A DNA stretch of 48,373 bases from Streptosporangiaceae bacterium. GTDB lineage: Bacteria > Actinomycetota > Actinomycetes > Streptosporangiales > Streptosporangiaceae. Below the pieces are notes generated by a model. That model did no database searches. It was not told the DNA's origin and saw only the letters and a program-made list of their open reading frames with translations. Made by a program: the position numbers and the translations under genes. The number at the start of each line of letters is the position of its first letter. Positions within the stretch are counted from its first letter, which is position 1. This document shows, piece after piece, positions 16,017-25,258 of the stretch. The stretch is from NCBI GenBank assembly GCA_025964695.1, contig JAOPYK010000229.1, positions 1 to 48,373 on the forward strand, given 5' to 3'.

Positions 16017-17608
16017 CCGGCGGCCGGGCGCCGGGCAGGGCCGGTCTGACGGGCCTCGGCCTCGGCCTCGCCTGCTTCCTGCTGACGGCGCTGCTCGGCC
16101 CGTCGGCCGTCCAGCCGGATCTGCCCGGCTCCGGGCCGCCGTTCTCGCTGACCGTGCACCCCTCCGCCTATCCGGTCATCGCCTTGATGGCGGCCGGCGT
16201 TCTGCTGAGCGCCCTCGGGCTGGGGCTGTGCCTGTACGCCGTCCGGTGCGGCTGGCGGTGCGCCGCACGGCCCCTCCTGATCGCCGGGCTGCTCGCCACC
16301 GCCGCCTTCGCCCTGATGCCCCCGGTCGGCTCATCCGATCACCTGAACTACGCGGGATACGGGCGGATGGTCGTCACCGGCCACGATCCGTACACCACCA
16401 GGGCACTGGACCTGCCGCACGACCCGGTCCTCGGTGCCGTGCAGGACTGGCAGCGGGCCCCTTCGGTGTACGGCCCGATCGTGACATTGCAGGAGGCCTT
16501 CGCCTCCTGGATCGGCGGCACCTCCGTCCGGCTCACCGTCTTCGTGCTGTCGGTCACCAACGCGCTGGCCTTCGCCCTGGTCGGCCTGATGCTGTACCGG
16601 TGCGCCGGCCGAGGCCCGCAACGACTGCGGGGGGTCCTGCTATGGACTCTCAACCCGCTGATGCTCTTCCATCTGGTCGGCGGCGCTCACAACGACACCC
16701 TGGGCATCGCCGCCGCGGTCGGGGCACTGGCCCTCTTCGCCCCCCGGGTGTCGCGGGCGGTACGGAGTCGTACCGCCGCCGGGCCCGGCGACCGGTTCCC
16801 GTCGGCCGCCAGGACGCTGCTCTCCGGCGCGCTCGTCGGTGCCGGGATCGCGATCAAGCTGCCCGCGGGCCTGGTCGGCGGCGGTCCCGCGTGGGTGCTG
16901 CTACGCCAGTGGTGGGTCACCCGGGATCGCGCCACCGTGCTGCGGGCGTCCGCGCTGTTCGCCGGAGCGGGTTTCGTCGTCCTGGTGGCGTTCGCGCTGG
17001 CCGGCCCGCATGCCTTCGACCAGGTCAGCAAAGCCGCCAACTCGGTCGCCCTGGCCTCTCCATGGCACCTGCCGGACGCCGCGCTGGGCGTGAATCGGCA
17101 GCGCTGGGTCATCCGGCTCGGCTCGATGCTGCTGCTCGTGGCGCTGGTCTGGCTGTTCGCCCGGACCATTCCCAATGATCTCGATCCGGCCGCCACGGCA
17201 CCGGAGACGGCCGGCGGCTCCTCCGTCGGCGCGGTGACGGAGAGCCGGATGATCGCGCTGGCACTGGTGCTGGCCTGGTTGTTCGCGGCCCCGTACGTGC
17301 TGCCCTGGTATGACGGGCTCGGCTGGGCGATGCTGGCGCTGGCGCCGCTGCGGGCCTGGTCGCGCCTGGAATGGGCGGTGCTGGCGCACACCGCCGCGCT
17401 GAGCCTGGCCTACCTTCCGGCTCGTGGGCCGGAGTTCGCACGGTTGCCCGCCGGCCTGGACTGGCTGCTCACCGTCGTGCGGCCCACGGTCATCCCGTGG
17501 GTGCTGACCGCGGTTCTGCTGGCACTGGTGTGGGGGTGTCTGCGAGGTCCTCGTCCTGCTCGAGAGCCCGTACGCATGCCGCCAGCGCCAGCGGGACCGC
17601 GACGCTGA
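16013..17608 (+). CDS. MptB-like polyprenol-phosphomannose-dependent alpha-1,6-mannosyltransferase
   Basis: 531-residue multispanning protein with about 13 hydrophobic segments. The first extracytoplasmic loop after TM3 has PPVGSSDHLNYAGYGRMVVTGHDPYTT, with the acidic residue expected of a GT-C enzyme, then APSVYGPIVTLQE. These resemble the MptA/MptB family, which builds lipomannan-type backbones from lipid-linked mannose. The last 119 bp, encoding TM segment VIPWVLTAVLLALVWGC and the tail, overlap antisense with the 3' end of the gene at 17490. The family is clear; the exact linkage is inferred. Confidence 0.85.
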   Translation: MTGGRAPGRAGLTGLGLGLACFLLTALLGPSAVQPDLPGSGPPFSLTVHPSAYPVIALMAAGVLLSALGLGLCLYAVRCGWRCAARPLLIAGLLATAAFALMPPVGSSDHLNYAGYGRMVVTGHDPYTTRALDLPHDPVLGAVQDWQRAPSVYGPIVTLQEAFASWIGGTSVRLTVFVLSVTNALAFALVGLMLYRCAGRGPQRLRGVLLWTLNPLMLFHLVGGAHNDTLGIAAAVGALALFAPRVSRAVRSRTAAGPGDRFPSAARTLLSGALVGAGIAIKLPAGLVGGGPAWVLLRQWWVTRDRATVLRASALFAGAGFVVLVAFALAGPHAFDQVSKAANSVALASPWHLPDAALGVNRQRWVIRLGSMLLLVALVWLFARTIPNDLDPAATAPETAGGSSVGAVTESRMIALALVLAWLFAAPYVLPWYDGLGWAMLALAPLRAWSRLEWAVLAHTAALSLAYLPARGPEFARLPAGLDWLLTVVRPTVIPWVLTAVLLALVWGCLRGPRPAREPVRMPPAPAGPRR

Positions 17609-19697
17609 ACACCAGCGCGGGGATCACCACCCCGGAGTCGTTCATCACCATGCCGATGATCGCGAGGGTCAGGGCGGAGAGCAGCGCCGGCCGCAGGGTG
17701 CTGGAGTAGGAGTACGCCCGGTCCAGCAGGGCGGCCCGCCAGTCCAGCGGACGGCTGAGCACGAAGTACAGGAAGCAGAGCGAGGCGATCGCGATCACCG
17801 TGAAGGGCCAGTAGCCGAGGCTGTGCACCATGGCCCCGGCCTTGCGGGTGACGACCCCGAGGGCCTCGCCGTTTCCCAGCTGGTCCCAGAACCGGCCCAG
17901 ATGCGTCTCCTGGCTGGCGGGCCGCAGCGAGTCGGTGAACGACAGGGCCAGCACCGCCGCCACGGCGGTCAGGCAGAACAGTCCGAGTCGCGCCGCGGAG
18001 ACGCGCTTGCCCGCGATCAGCATGCCGAGCACCGCCGTGGCGGGGATGAGGGCCAGCACGCCGCCGAAGTCGGCTCCCCAGCCCGGCCAGCCGTCGATGG
18101 CCGCCGCGACCAGTCCGATGGTCACGGCCACCGCGACCGCGAGTCCGCGCCGGCCCGCGCGCAGCGGCCGTTCGGCCAGCCAGGCCGCGGACAGAATCGC
18201 CGCCGCCGCGAAGACCGCGAACGCCATGTTGCCGAAACCGTAGAAGCGGCCCGCGACCAGCGGGCTGTAGCCCATGAAGGCGTTCACCTGGAGGTTGGAG
18301 CCTGTGATCACATCGAGCCCGATCACCGTCGCGGTCAGCCCGGCGAGCACCAGCCCGGGGCCGGTGAGCGAGCGGCGCCAGGGCCCGGCCAGGGCCAGCG
18401 CCGTGACCACGACCACGGCGAGCAGCACGCAGCCGAGCAGCGCGGGCGCCGGGTGCGCCGAGCGCCACCAGGGGATCAGGTTGGCCAGGAAGGTGGCGAC
18501 GGGTGCCGCCGCGCCCATCAGCGCGACCACATGGGTTCCGGCCAGGATGCGCCGACGGCTCGCCCCGCCGCCCCAGCGGCGGCGCAACGCCACCGCGGCG
18601 ATCCCGTAAAGCAGCAGTTGGCCGCCGAACAGCATGACGAAGAACATCCCGCCCATCCGGCTCACGGCCTGGGCGGCGACGTCCTCGTCCTCGAGGGTAC
18701 GGATCTTCGCCCCGGGCGAGGTGCCCGAGGCGTGGGTGCGCCATGCCGAGCCGATCGCCTTCGGTGGCTGTGCCAGCCCGAGCCCCTTCAAGGCGGTGGA
18801 GGTCACGTCGGTGAGGGTGACCAGACCCGGGCGCCGGGTGGAGTTCGCGGTGAGGTAACCGGGACCGCCGTTGCGCAGGGCCACGTGCAGGTGCGGGGTC
18901 GAAGCGGAGTCGGAGAGCCCGGCGACCAGCACCGTCGTTCCCGCGGGGATCGCGGCGAGCACCTGGGCGACCCGGCGGTCGGCCGCGCTGACCGCGGTGG
19001 CGCGCTGCTTCAGGGTCACCGGCACCTGGGTGCCCTTGGCATCGGTCCCGGCGGTGACGAAGCTACGGAAGACGTCATCGATGTCCACGGCGGTGAAGCC
19101 ACAACGAGACCAGTCTCCGGTCGGCACCCGGTCGATCGAGGGGGCGTACAGGTCGACCCGGCCGTTGCGGTCGGCCGCGCCGAAGACGCCGCCGGGGCCG
19201 ACGGCCATCGTGCAGCCCTTCGCCCGGTGTACGGCGTCGCCGAGCAGGCCGACCTCGGCCTGGTAGGAGGTCTGCGCGTTGTCCTTGCGGATCGCCGCCC
19301 ACCCCGGCGCGGTCGCTGCCGGGTCACCCGGGATGGTCGCGGGCGCGGGCGGGAGCGCGCAGTCTCCGTGGGCCAGCCGGGCCCGCTGCCCGGCCGAGAT
19401 CGTGAGCCATCCTTCGACGGAGCAGGTGGTGACGGTGGTGGTGCGGACGCTGAGCGCGGCGGCCGAGCCCTGCGCGGTGAGCCGCCATAGTGCCGGAGTG
19501 CCGGTCTCGGTGATGTCGCTCCAGATCAGCCCGGGCATGCCGAGGAGGACGACCCGCCGGCCGCCGGCCGGGCCGGTGTGATCCGCGCCCGCCGACGTTC
19601 CTGCCAGCGCGGCCGGGGAGAACGGCATGGGAAGGGCGCCGAGCAGCGCGAACAGCGTAACCAGCACGGCGGCGATCTTCGCCACTCGTCGCGCCAC
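17490..19697 (-). CDS. large membrane protein with extracytoplasmic alkaline-phosphatase-like domain
   Basis: 735 residues. A signal segment (VLVTLFALLGALPMPFSPAALAG) precedes an extracytoplasmic domain of about 330 residues, then 10 or more transmembrane helices (about 350-715). RRVVLLGMPGLIWSDITETGTPALWRL and TTTVTTCSVEGWLTISAGQRA resemble the start of alkaline-phosphatase/phosphoglyceromutase-fold domains. The catalytic role is not certain. The GTG start has GGAGG 8 nt upstream. Its C-terminal 39 codons lie antisense to the MptB-like gene, and it is flanked by glycosyltransferases, suggesting a role in envelope polysaccharide assembly. Confidence 0.82.
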   Translation of the reverse strand: MARRVAKIAAVLVTLFALLGALPMPFSPAALAGTSAGADHTGPAGGRRVVLLGMPGLIWSDITETGTPALWRLTAQGSAAALSVRTTTVTTCSVEGWLTISAGQRARLAHGDCALPPAPATIPGDPAATAPGWAAIRKDNAQTSYQAEVGLLGDAVHRAKGCTMAVGPGGVFGAADRNGRVDLYAPSIDRVPTGDWSRCGFTAVDIDDVFRSFVTAGTDAKGTQVPVTLKQRATAVSAADRRVAQVLAAIPAGTTVLVAGLSDSASTPHLHVALRNGGPGYLTANSTRRPGLVTLTDVTSTALKGLGLAQPPKAIGSAWRTHASGTSPGAKIRTLEDEDVAAQAVSRMGGMFFVMLFGGQLLLYGIAAVALRRRWGGGASRRRILAGTHVVALMGAAAPVATFLANLIPWWRSAHPAPALLGCVLLAVVVVTALALAGPWRRSLTGPGLVLAGLTATVIGLDVITGSNLQVNAFMGYSPLVAGRFYGFGNMAFAVFAAAAILSAAWLAERPLRAGRRGLAVAVAVTIGLVAAAIDGWPGWGADFGGVLALIPATAVLGMLIAGKRVSAARLGLFCLTAVAAVLALSFTDSLRPASQETHLGRFWDQLGNGEALGVVTRKAGAMVHSLGYWPFTVIAIASLCFLYFVLSRPLDWRAALLDRAYSYSSTLRPALLSALTLAIIGMVMNDSGVVIPALVFSVAVPLALAACVRALEQDEDLADTPTPVPAEPRSAPTG

Positions 19698-19757
19698 ACT
19701 GCACCTCCGTCATCGGTTCGTCCCAGGTTAGTCGGGTCGCTGCGGGAGAATTGCCGC

Positions 19758-21056
19758 ATGGGTGAACGCAGGACGATCAGTGACGTCGCGATCCTGGCGG
19801 CCGGGATCGCCATCGCGGCGGCGGTGATCGCGCCGATCGTGATGCACGGGCTGACCAATCCGCCGGACCAGCGGATGGTCGACCTCGACGTCTACCGCAG
19901 CAGCGGATGGATGGTCCTGCGCGGCTCCCCCGTCTACGACTTCCTGACCCAGCCCCCGCAGTTGCTGCCCTTCACCTATCCGCCGTTCGCCGCGCTGCTG
20001 GCGGTTCCGCTGGCCCTGCTCTCCTGGCCGACGGTCCAGTGGCTGTGGGTGATCCTGGTCTACGCCGCCCTGACTATCGCCGTGCGGTACGCCTTCCGGG
20101 AGGTGATCCGGCGGACCGGCCGCTGGGGGCCGATCACCACCGGAGCCCTGGTCGGAGCCACCGCCCATCTGATGCCGGTCAGTGACCAGATCCGGTTCGG
20201 GCAGGTCGATCTGTTCCTGGTGGCGCTCTGTGCGGCCGACTGCCTCACTCCCTCGCCGCGCTGGCCGCGGGGGGTGCTCATCGGGCTGGCCACCGCGATC
20301 AAGCTGGTGCCCGGGGTCTTCCTGATCTATCTGCTCGTCAGCGGCCGCCGGCAGGCCGCGGGCAACGCCCTGCTGACCGCCGCGGCGGTCACCCTGGGGA
20401 CCTTCGCGCTGCTCCCGGGGGACTCGATCGACTTCTGGTTCGGCGCGCTGTTCGACAACGGGAGAGTGGGGGCGAATAACGCCACCACAAATCAGGCGAT
20501 CAAGGGAATGCTGCTCCGGCTCTACTTGCCTGATGCGGTCACCTCTCTGTTGTGGGTCGCGCTGGCCGTCCTGATCGCCTTTTGCGGTTTCCGGTTCGCT
20601 CGTAGGGCCTCGTCACTGGGCGAGTCGATCAGGGTCTCGGCGGGCCCGGAGAGTTCCGCGGTCTATACCGCGGAACTCACCGGAGTGGCGATCACGGGTC
20701 TGCTCGCCGTGCTGATCTCCCCGGTCGCCTGGATCCACCATCTGTCCTGGATGGTGCTGGTTCTCGGCGCTCTGCTGGGGAGCGGCCGGGACATACGCCG
20801 CTGTGTTCTCACGGGTGTCGTCTGGCTCTTCTACGTGCTTCCGATTCCCTGGTGGGGAGCACATCTGATCGGCCCTAAACATGCCGCTATAACGCGTTTT
20901 GCAGGCCGCATCGTGCAGGACGCCTATGGGCTGGGAACGGTGATATTGGTGTTCGTGCTAGGGAGCTGGATGGCCAAAGGTTTGTGCGAAATTTCACAAG
21001 CTGATCATGAAGATGGCTCTCGCGCTCATGCGAAGGTGGGTACGCTCAGCTCGTGA
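19758..21056 (+). CDS. GT87 (DUF2029) polyprenol-phosphate mannosyltransferase-like protein
   Basis: 432-residue membrane protein with about 10 hydrophobic segments. VDLDVYRSSGWMVLRGSPVYDF is the first extracytoplasmic loop, whose Asp is the likely GT-C catalytic residue; FTYPPFAALLAVPLALL and GLATAIKLVPGVFLIYLL are typical of GT87/PimE-like alpha-1,2-mannosyltransferases. ATG 19758 was chosen because the membrane segment begins soon after; the open frame upstream reads through the divergent promoter region. It is divergent from the gene at 17490 with a 60-bp gap, and its stop overlaps the next gene (GTGA). Confidence 0.85.
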   Translation: MGERRTISDVAILAAGIAIAAAVIAPIVMHGLTNPPDQRMVDLDVYRSSGWMVLRGSPVYDFLTQPPQLLPFTYPPFAALLAVPLALLSWPTVQWLWVILVYAALTIAVRYAFREVIRRTGRWGPITTGALVGATAHLMPVSDQIRFGQVDLFLVALCAADCLTPSPRWPRGVLIGLATAIKLVPGVFLIYLLVSGRRQAAGNALLTAAAVTLGTFALLPGDSIDFWFGALFDNGRVGANNATTNQAIKGMLLRLYLPDAVTSLLWVALAVLIAFCGFRFARRASSLGESIRVSAGPESSAVYTAELTGVAITGLLAVLISPVAWIHHLSWMVLVLGALLGSGRDIRRCVLTGVVWLFYVLPIPWWGAHLIGPKHAAITRFAGRIVQDAYGLGTVILVFVLGSWMAKGLCEISQADHEDGSRAHAKVGTLSS

Positions 21057-21538
21057 TTCTTGTCACTGTGGCGATCATCGGTGCGATAGCCGGCATTGCC
21101 GGTCTGTCGTTCGCCCTGGTCGCGCACAACCGTGTGAATCAGGTCGTCGAAGAGTGCGCCGACGTCCTGCGCCGCCAGTTGCAGGTCGCCAGCGGGGCGG
21201 TCGACAACCAGTCGCTGCGTGATCTCGCCATCGTGCACTACGACGCTCTGAAGGAGATGTCGGGTCAGCGGTCCTTCTCGCTCGCTCTGATCAACTCCGT
21301 GGGCGACGGCATCGTGCTGAGCTCCATCAACGGCCGCACCGAGACTCGTACCTACGCCAAGGTGGTCCGCAACGGTTACGGCGTGGACGCCCTGTCTCCC
21401 GAAGAGGACCAGGTGCTGCGGGCGGCCCGGCTCGGCAAGGGCCCGGTGGTGCAGATGGGTGACCCGCTACCCGACTTCGGGCGCTCCGACCCCCCGACCT
21501 CGTTTCCGTCCCCGGCATCCTCCCCGGCACGGGCCTGA
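21053..21538 (+). CDS. DUF4446 family protein
   Basis: 161 residues. One N-terminal transmembrane helix (VTVAIIGAIAGIAGLSFALVA) is followed by a cytosolic domain with LRDLAIVHYDALKEMSGQRSFSLALI, SVGDGIVLSSINGRTETRTYAK and LSPEEDQVLRAA, the DUF4446 signature. The function of the family is unknown. It is coupled to the GT87 gene by a 4-nt overlap and lies just upstream of pheA. Confidence 0.88.
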   Translation: MILVTVAIIGAIAGIAGLSFALVAHNRVNQVVEECADVLRRQLQVASGAVDNQSLRDLAIVHYDALKEMSGQRSFSLALINSVGDGIVLSSINGRTETRTYAKVVRNGYGVDALSPEEDQVLRAARLGKGPVVQMGDPLPDFGRSDPPTSFPSPASSPARA

Positions 21539-21564
21539 TCGCGACCACGTACGCTGCTCTTACC

Positions 21565-22488
21565 ATGACTCGACGATTCGCCTACCTCGGACCGCAGGGC
21601 ACCTTCACCGAGGCCGCCCTGCTGACCCTGCCGGACGCCGCCGACGCGGAGCACCTGCCCTTTTCGACGGTGCCCGCGGCCCTGGACGCGCTCCGGCGGT
21701 CCGAGGTCGACACCGCCGTGGTGGCGCTGGAGAACTCGGTCGAGGGCTCGGTGCCCACCACGCTGGACGAACTCGCCACCGGTGAGCCCCTCCAGATCGT
21801 TGGCGAGATCCACCTCCCGGTGTCGTTCGCCCTGCTGGTCCGGCCGGGCACCTCGTTCGCCGACGTCAAGACGGTCGCCTCGCATCCGCACGCCCAGCCG
21901 CAGTGCCGCCGCTGGCTGGCCGCCAACGTTCCGGACGCCGAGTGGCGGGCCGCCACCTCCAACGCCGAAGCCGCCCAGCATGTGGCCGACGGCCTGTACG
22001 ACGCCGCGCTGGCCGGTGAGTTCGCGGCCGCCCGCTACGGCCTGTCGGTGCTCGCCACCGAGATCCACGACGTCGCCGACGCCGTCACCCGCTTCGTCGT
22101 GCTGCAGCGCCCCTGCGTCGCCCCGGAGCCGACGGGCACGGACCGTACGACCGTGGTCGCGTTCCTCGGGGAGGACCACCCGGGCGCGCTGCTGGAGATC
22201 CTCACCGAGTTCGCCGTCCGGGGCATCAACCTGACGCTCATCCAGTCCAGGCCCACCGGCGCCGGGCTCGGGTCGTACCTCTTCTGGATGGACTTCGAGG
22301 GCCACGTCTCCGACGCCCGGACCGGCGAGGCACTGATGGGCCTGCGCCGGGTCTGCGCCGGCCTGCGTTTCCTGGGTTCCTATCCGCGTGCCGACAAGAT
22401 CGCCCCGCAGATCCGCCGCGGCACCCACGACACCGACTTCACCGAGGCCGCCGCCTGGCTCGAGTCCCTTCGCAGCGGCGCCGCCTGA
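21565..22488 (+). CDS. pheA: prephenate dehydratase
   Basis: 307-residue monofunctional enzyme converting prephenate to phenylpyruvate for phenylalanine synthesis. The catalytic domain begins RFAYLGPQGTFTEAAL and includes ALENSVEGSV and VTRFVVLQ, with the essential Thr of the TRF motif. The C-terminal ACT domain (about 195-275) has HPGALLEILTEFAVRGINL followed by LIQSRP, the phenylalanine-binding region, so feedback inhibition is expected. No chorismate mutase domain is fused. The ATG is 26 bp after the DUF4446 stop, consistent with an operon. Confidence 0.96.
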   Translation: MTRRFAYLGPQGTFTEAALLTLPDAADAEHLPFSTVPAALDALRRSEVDTAVVALENSVEGSVPTTLDELATGEPLQIVGEIHLPVSFALLVRPGTSFADVKTVASHPHAQPQCRRWLAANVPDAEWRAATSNAEAAQHVADGLYDAALAGEFAAARYGLSVLATEIHDVADAVTRFVVLQRPCVAPEPTGTDRTTVVAFLGEDHPGALLEILTEFAVRGINLTLIQSRPTGAGLGSYLFWMDFEGHVSDARTGEALMGLRRVCAGLRFLGSYPRADKIAPQIRRGTHDTDFTEAAAWLESLRSGAA

Positions 22489-22496
22489 GGCACGCA

Positions 22497-22541
22497 CATG
22501 ATGTTGACTCCCCCCTCCGAGGGGAACGACTCAACATCATG
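22497..22541. repeat. long inverted repeat in the pheA-serS gap
   Basis: CATGATGTTGA (22497-22507) and TCAACATCATG (22531-22541) are perfect 11-bp inverted arms. Inside them CCCC and GGGG can form a second short stem. The AT-containing arms stand out from the GC-rich surroundings. It could terminate pheA transcription (though it lacks a T tract) or be an operator or leader structure for serS, which starts 50 bp further on. Confidence 0.75.
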
Positions 22542-22591
22542 AAAGGAATACTCGGCGGCGGGCAGGGGGCCGGAGCGGTAGCCTCAGAGAC

Positions 22592-23854
22592 GTGATTGAC
22601 CTGCGAGCCCTTCGAGAGGATCCCGACCGCCTGCGCGCCTCACAGCGTGCCCGCGGCGAGGACGATGCCGTCGTCGACACCCTGCTGGAACTGGAGGAGC
22701 GCCGTCGCGGCGCCCTCACCACCTTCGAGCAGCTGCGTGCGGAGCAGAAGAGCGTCGGCAAGTCGGTCTCCAGAGCGAGCGGTGACGAGCGGCAGCAGCT
22801 GCTCGACCGTGCCAAGGAGCTGTCCCAGCAGGTCAAGGAGTCCGAGGCCGAGGCGAACCGGCTGGAGGAAGAGCTCAACACGCTTCTGTGGACCGTCCCC
22901 AACCTGATCGAGGACGGCGCCCCCGCCGGTGGCGAGCAGGACTTCGTCGTGCTCGAGCACATCGGCGAGCCGCCGGTCTTCGACTTCGAGCCCAAGGACC
23001 ACCTGGAGCTCGGCGAGAAGCTCGGCGCGATCGACATGGAGCGCGGCGCGAAGGTCTCGGGAGCCCGGTTCTTCTATCTGACCGGGGTCGGCGCCCAGCT
23101 CCAGCTGGCGCTGCTCAACCTGGCCATGGAGCAGGCCATCGAGGCCGGTTTCACCGCGATGTATCCGCCCGTGCTGGTCAAGCCCGAGGCGATGGAGGGC
23201 ACCGGCTTCCTCGGAGCCCATGCCGACGAGGTCTACCAGCTGCCCGCCGACCAGCTCTACCTGGTCGGCACCTCCGAGGTGCCCCTCGCGGCGTACCACA
23301 TGAACGAGATCATCTCGGATCTGCCGAGACGCTACGTCGCCTGGTCGTCCTGCTTTCGCCGGGAGGCGGGCTCATACGGCAAGGACACCCGCGGCATCAT
23401 CCGGGTGCACCAGTTCGACAAGGTGGAGATGTTCTCCTACTGCGATCCGGCCCAGGCCCACGAGGAGCATCTGAGGCTGCTGGACTGGGAGAAGCAGATG
23501 CTCGCCAAGGTCGAGTTGCCCTACCGGGTGATCGACGTGGCGGCCGGTGACCTCGGCTCCAGCGCCGCCCGCAAGTACGACTGCGAAGCGTGGGTGCCCA
23601 CCCAGGGCGCCTACCGTGAGGTGACCTCGACCTCCAACTGCACCGACTTCCAGGCCCGCCGGCTGTCGATACGGGCGCGCAGCGAGGACGAGGGACGTAC
23701 CCAGCCGGTCGCCACGCTCAACGGCACGCTGGCCACCACCCGGTGGATCGTGGCGATCCTGGAGAACCACCAGCAGGCCGACGGCTCGGTGCGCGTGCCC
23801 AAGGCCCTGCAGAAGTACCTGGGTCGCGAGGTCCTGGAGCCGATCAAGCGCTGA
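22592..23854 (+). CDS. serS: seryl-tRNA synthetase
   Basis: 420 residues, class II synthetase charging tRNA-Ser. The N-terminal coiled-coil arm (about 1-110: [21 protein letters not shown] ... [16 protein letters not shown]) grips the long variable arm of tRNA-Ser. The core has [11 protein letters not shown], motif 2 [20 protein letters not shown], and motif 3 in [20 protein letters not shown]. The start is GTG 22592. Two serine tRNA genes lie in the same window (26286 and 47754), probably by chance. Confidence 0.97.
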   Translation: MIDLRALREDPDRLRASQRARGEDDAVVDTLLELEERRRGALTTFEQLRAEQKSVGKSVSRASGDERQQLLDRAKELSQQVKESEAEANRLEEELNTLLWTVPNLIEDGAPAGGEQDFVVLEHIGEPPVFDFEPKDHLELGEKLGAIDMERGAKVSGARFFYLTGVGAQLQLALLNLAMEQAIEAGFTAMYPPVLVKPEAMEGTGFLGAHADEVYQLPADQLYLVGTSEVPLAAYHMNEIISDLPRRYVAWSSCFRREAGSYGKDTRGIIRVHQFDKVEMFSYCDPAQAHEEHLRLLDWEKQMLAKVELPYRVIDVAAGDLGSSAARKYDCEAWVPTQGAYREVTSTSNCTDFQARRLSIRARSEDEGRTQPVATLNGTLATTRWIVAILENHQQADGSVRVPKALQKYLGREVLEPIKR

Positions 23855-23911
23855 GGGACCGAAGACCCCTCTTACGGCTACCGGCCCCGTCACGGCAGAC
23901 TAGAACCCGAT

Positions 23912-24724
23912 ATGTCTGATCTCACACCGCGCCTCGTCGCCACCGACCTTGACGGCACCATTGTGCGCACCGACGGCACGATCTCCGCCCGTACGGTCAA
24001 GGCACTCGAACGGGTCGAGCGGGCGGGCGCGACGCTCGTGCTCGTGACCGGCCGGCCGCCGCGGTGGATGCGCGAGATCGCCGACGTCGTCGCCCACCGT
24101 GGCCTGGCCATCTGCGCCAATGGCGCGCTGGTCTACGACCTGCACACCGAGACGGTGGTACGGACCCGGCTGATCGAGCCAGAGGTGATCGCGGAGGCCG
24201 TGGAGCGGCTGCGCGCGGTGGTCCCGGATTTCACCTTCGCGGTCGAGTACGGAGCCGGGTTCGTCTTCGAGGCCCGCTACAACCTGGGCCGCTGGGACAC
24301 CGAGGCGCTCGGTGGCCGGCCGGTCGACGGGGAGACGCTGGTGAGCCGGCCCGGCACCAAGCTGCTGGCCTTCCATCCCAGTGCCGACCCGGACTCGCTC
24401 ATGGAAAAGGCCGCCAAGGCCGTGGGCGACCTGGTCACGGTGACGCATTCGTCGGGACGAGGGCTGCTGGAGATGAGCGCTCAGGGGGTCGACAAGGCGA
24501 GTGCGCTGGCGGAGCTGTGCGCGGACCGGGGGGTCCTGCCCGCCGACGTGGTCGCCTTCGGTGATATGCCGAACGACCTGCCGATGCTCACCTGGGCCGG
24601 CAGTTCGTATGCCGTGGCGAATGCGCACCGCGACGTCTTGGCCATGGTCGGTGGTCTTACGGGCACCAACGACGAGGACGGCGTCGCCCAGGTGCTGGAG
24701 TTCCTGTTCCCTGGGGATTCCTAG
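23912..24724 (+). CDS. HAD-superfamily (Cof-type) phosphatase
   Basis: 270 residues of the HAD IIB subfamily. Motif I is VATDLDGTIV with the Asp nucleophile, motif II LVTGRPPRW, the late lysine is in VDKASALAELC, and motif IV GDMPNDLPML; the large C2-type cap lies between motifs II and III. These enzymes dephosphorylate sugar phosphates or cofactors such as FMN or PLP; the substrate is unknown. The gene follows serS by 57 bp. Its stop codon lies in the first copy of a 13-bp tandem duplication. Confidence 0.9.
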   Translation: MSDLTPRLVATDLDGTIVRTDGTISARTVKALERVERAGATLVLVTGRPPRWMREIADVVAHRGLAICANGALVYDLHTETVVRTRLIEPEVIAEAVERLRAVVPDFTFAVEYGAGFVFEARYNLGRWDTEALGGRPVDGETLVSRPGTKLLAFHPSADPDSLMEKAAKAVGDLVTVTHSSGRGLLEMSAQGVDKASALAELCADRGVLPADVVAFGDMPNDLPMLTWAGSSYAVANAHRDVLAMVGGLTGTNDEDGVAQVLEFLFPGDS

Positions 24725-24741
24725 AGGTGATTCCTAGAGGT
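24716..24741. repeat. 13-bp tandem duplication containing both convergent stop codons
   Basis: GATTCCTAGAGGT occurs twice without a gap. TAG in the first copy (24722-24724) ends the HAD gene. CTA in the second copy (24734-24736) is the TAG stop of bpa on the other strand. Without the duplication the two genes would share one CTAG. Confidence 0.95.
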
Positions 24742-25258
24742 AGGGACCGGAGGTCACCGCGGGGCCCTGCTGTTCCTCGGGGCTGGCGGGCAGCAGGCCG
24801 GGCGGCAGCGCGCGGCGCATCTGCTCCAGCTGCGCCCGGGCCGCCATCTGCTGGGCGAACAGCGTGGTCTGGATGCCGTGGAACAGGCCCTCCAGCCAGC
24901 CGACCAGCTGAGCCTGGGCGATCCGCAGCTCCGCCTCGCTGGGCACCGCCTCCTCGGCGAACGGCAGCGACAGCCGCTCCAGCTCCTCGATCAGCTCAGG
25001 AGCGAGGCCGTCCTCGAGTTCCTTGATCGAAGACGCATGGATGTCGGCCAGCCGGGCCCGGCTCGCCTCGTCCAGCGGAGCCGCCTTGACCTCCTCGAGC
25101 AGCTGCCTGATCATGCCACCGATCCGCATGACCTTGGCCGGCTGCTCGATGAGCTCAGTGATCGGCCGCTCCTCACCTCCGCCGGTCCCGATGCCGTCCG
25201 GTCCGACCACGACCACCCGGGGGTTCTGCTCGGACTCGTCGTTCGTGGGCTGGTTCAT
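24734..25258 (-). CDS. bpa: bacterial proteasome activator (Bpa/PafE)
   Basis: 174 residues of the DUF2587 family. Bpa forms an ATP-independent ring that docks on the 20S proteasome and feeds it unfolded or specific substrates such as HspR. PAKVMRIGGMIRQLLEEVKAAPLDEASRARL is the family helix-bundle core, and LVGWLEGLFHGIQTTLFAQQMAARAQLEQMR continues it. The last residues are GPYL, matching the C-terminal docking motif (GQYL in M. tuberculosis) that opens the proteasome gate. Its ATG overlaps the stop of the oxidoreductase gene (ATGA), so the two are co-translated. The proteasome genes themselves are not in the window. Confidence 0.93.
   Translation of the reverse strand: MNQPTNDESEQNPRVVVVGPDGIGTGGGEERPITELIEQPAKVMRIGGMIRQLLEEVKAAPLDEASRARLADIHASSIKELEDGLAPELIEELERLSLPFAEEAVPSEAELRIAQAQLVGWLEGLFHGIQTTLFAQQMAARAQLEQMRRALPPGLLPASPEEQQGPAVTSGPYL

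Noticed and set aside
15267-21538. Natural-product biosynthetic cluster
   Set aside because: The glycosyltransferases here are GT2, MptB-like and GT87 envelope enzymes; no synthase, carrier protein or tailoring genes are present.
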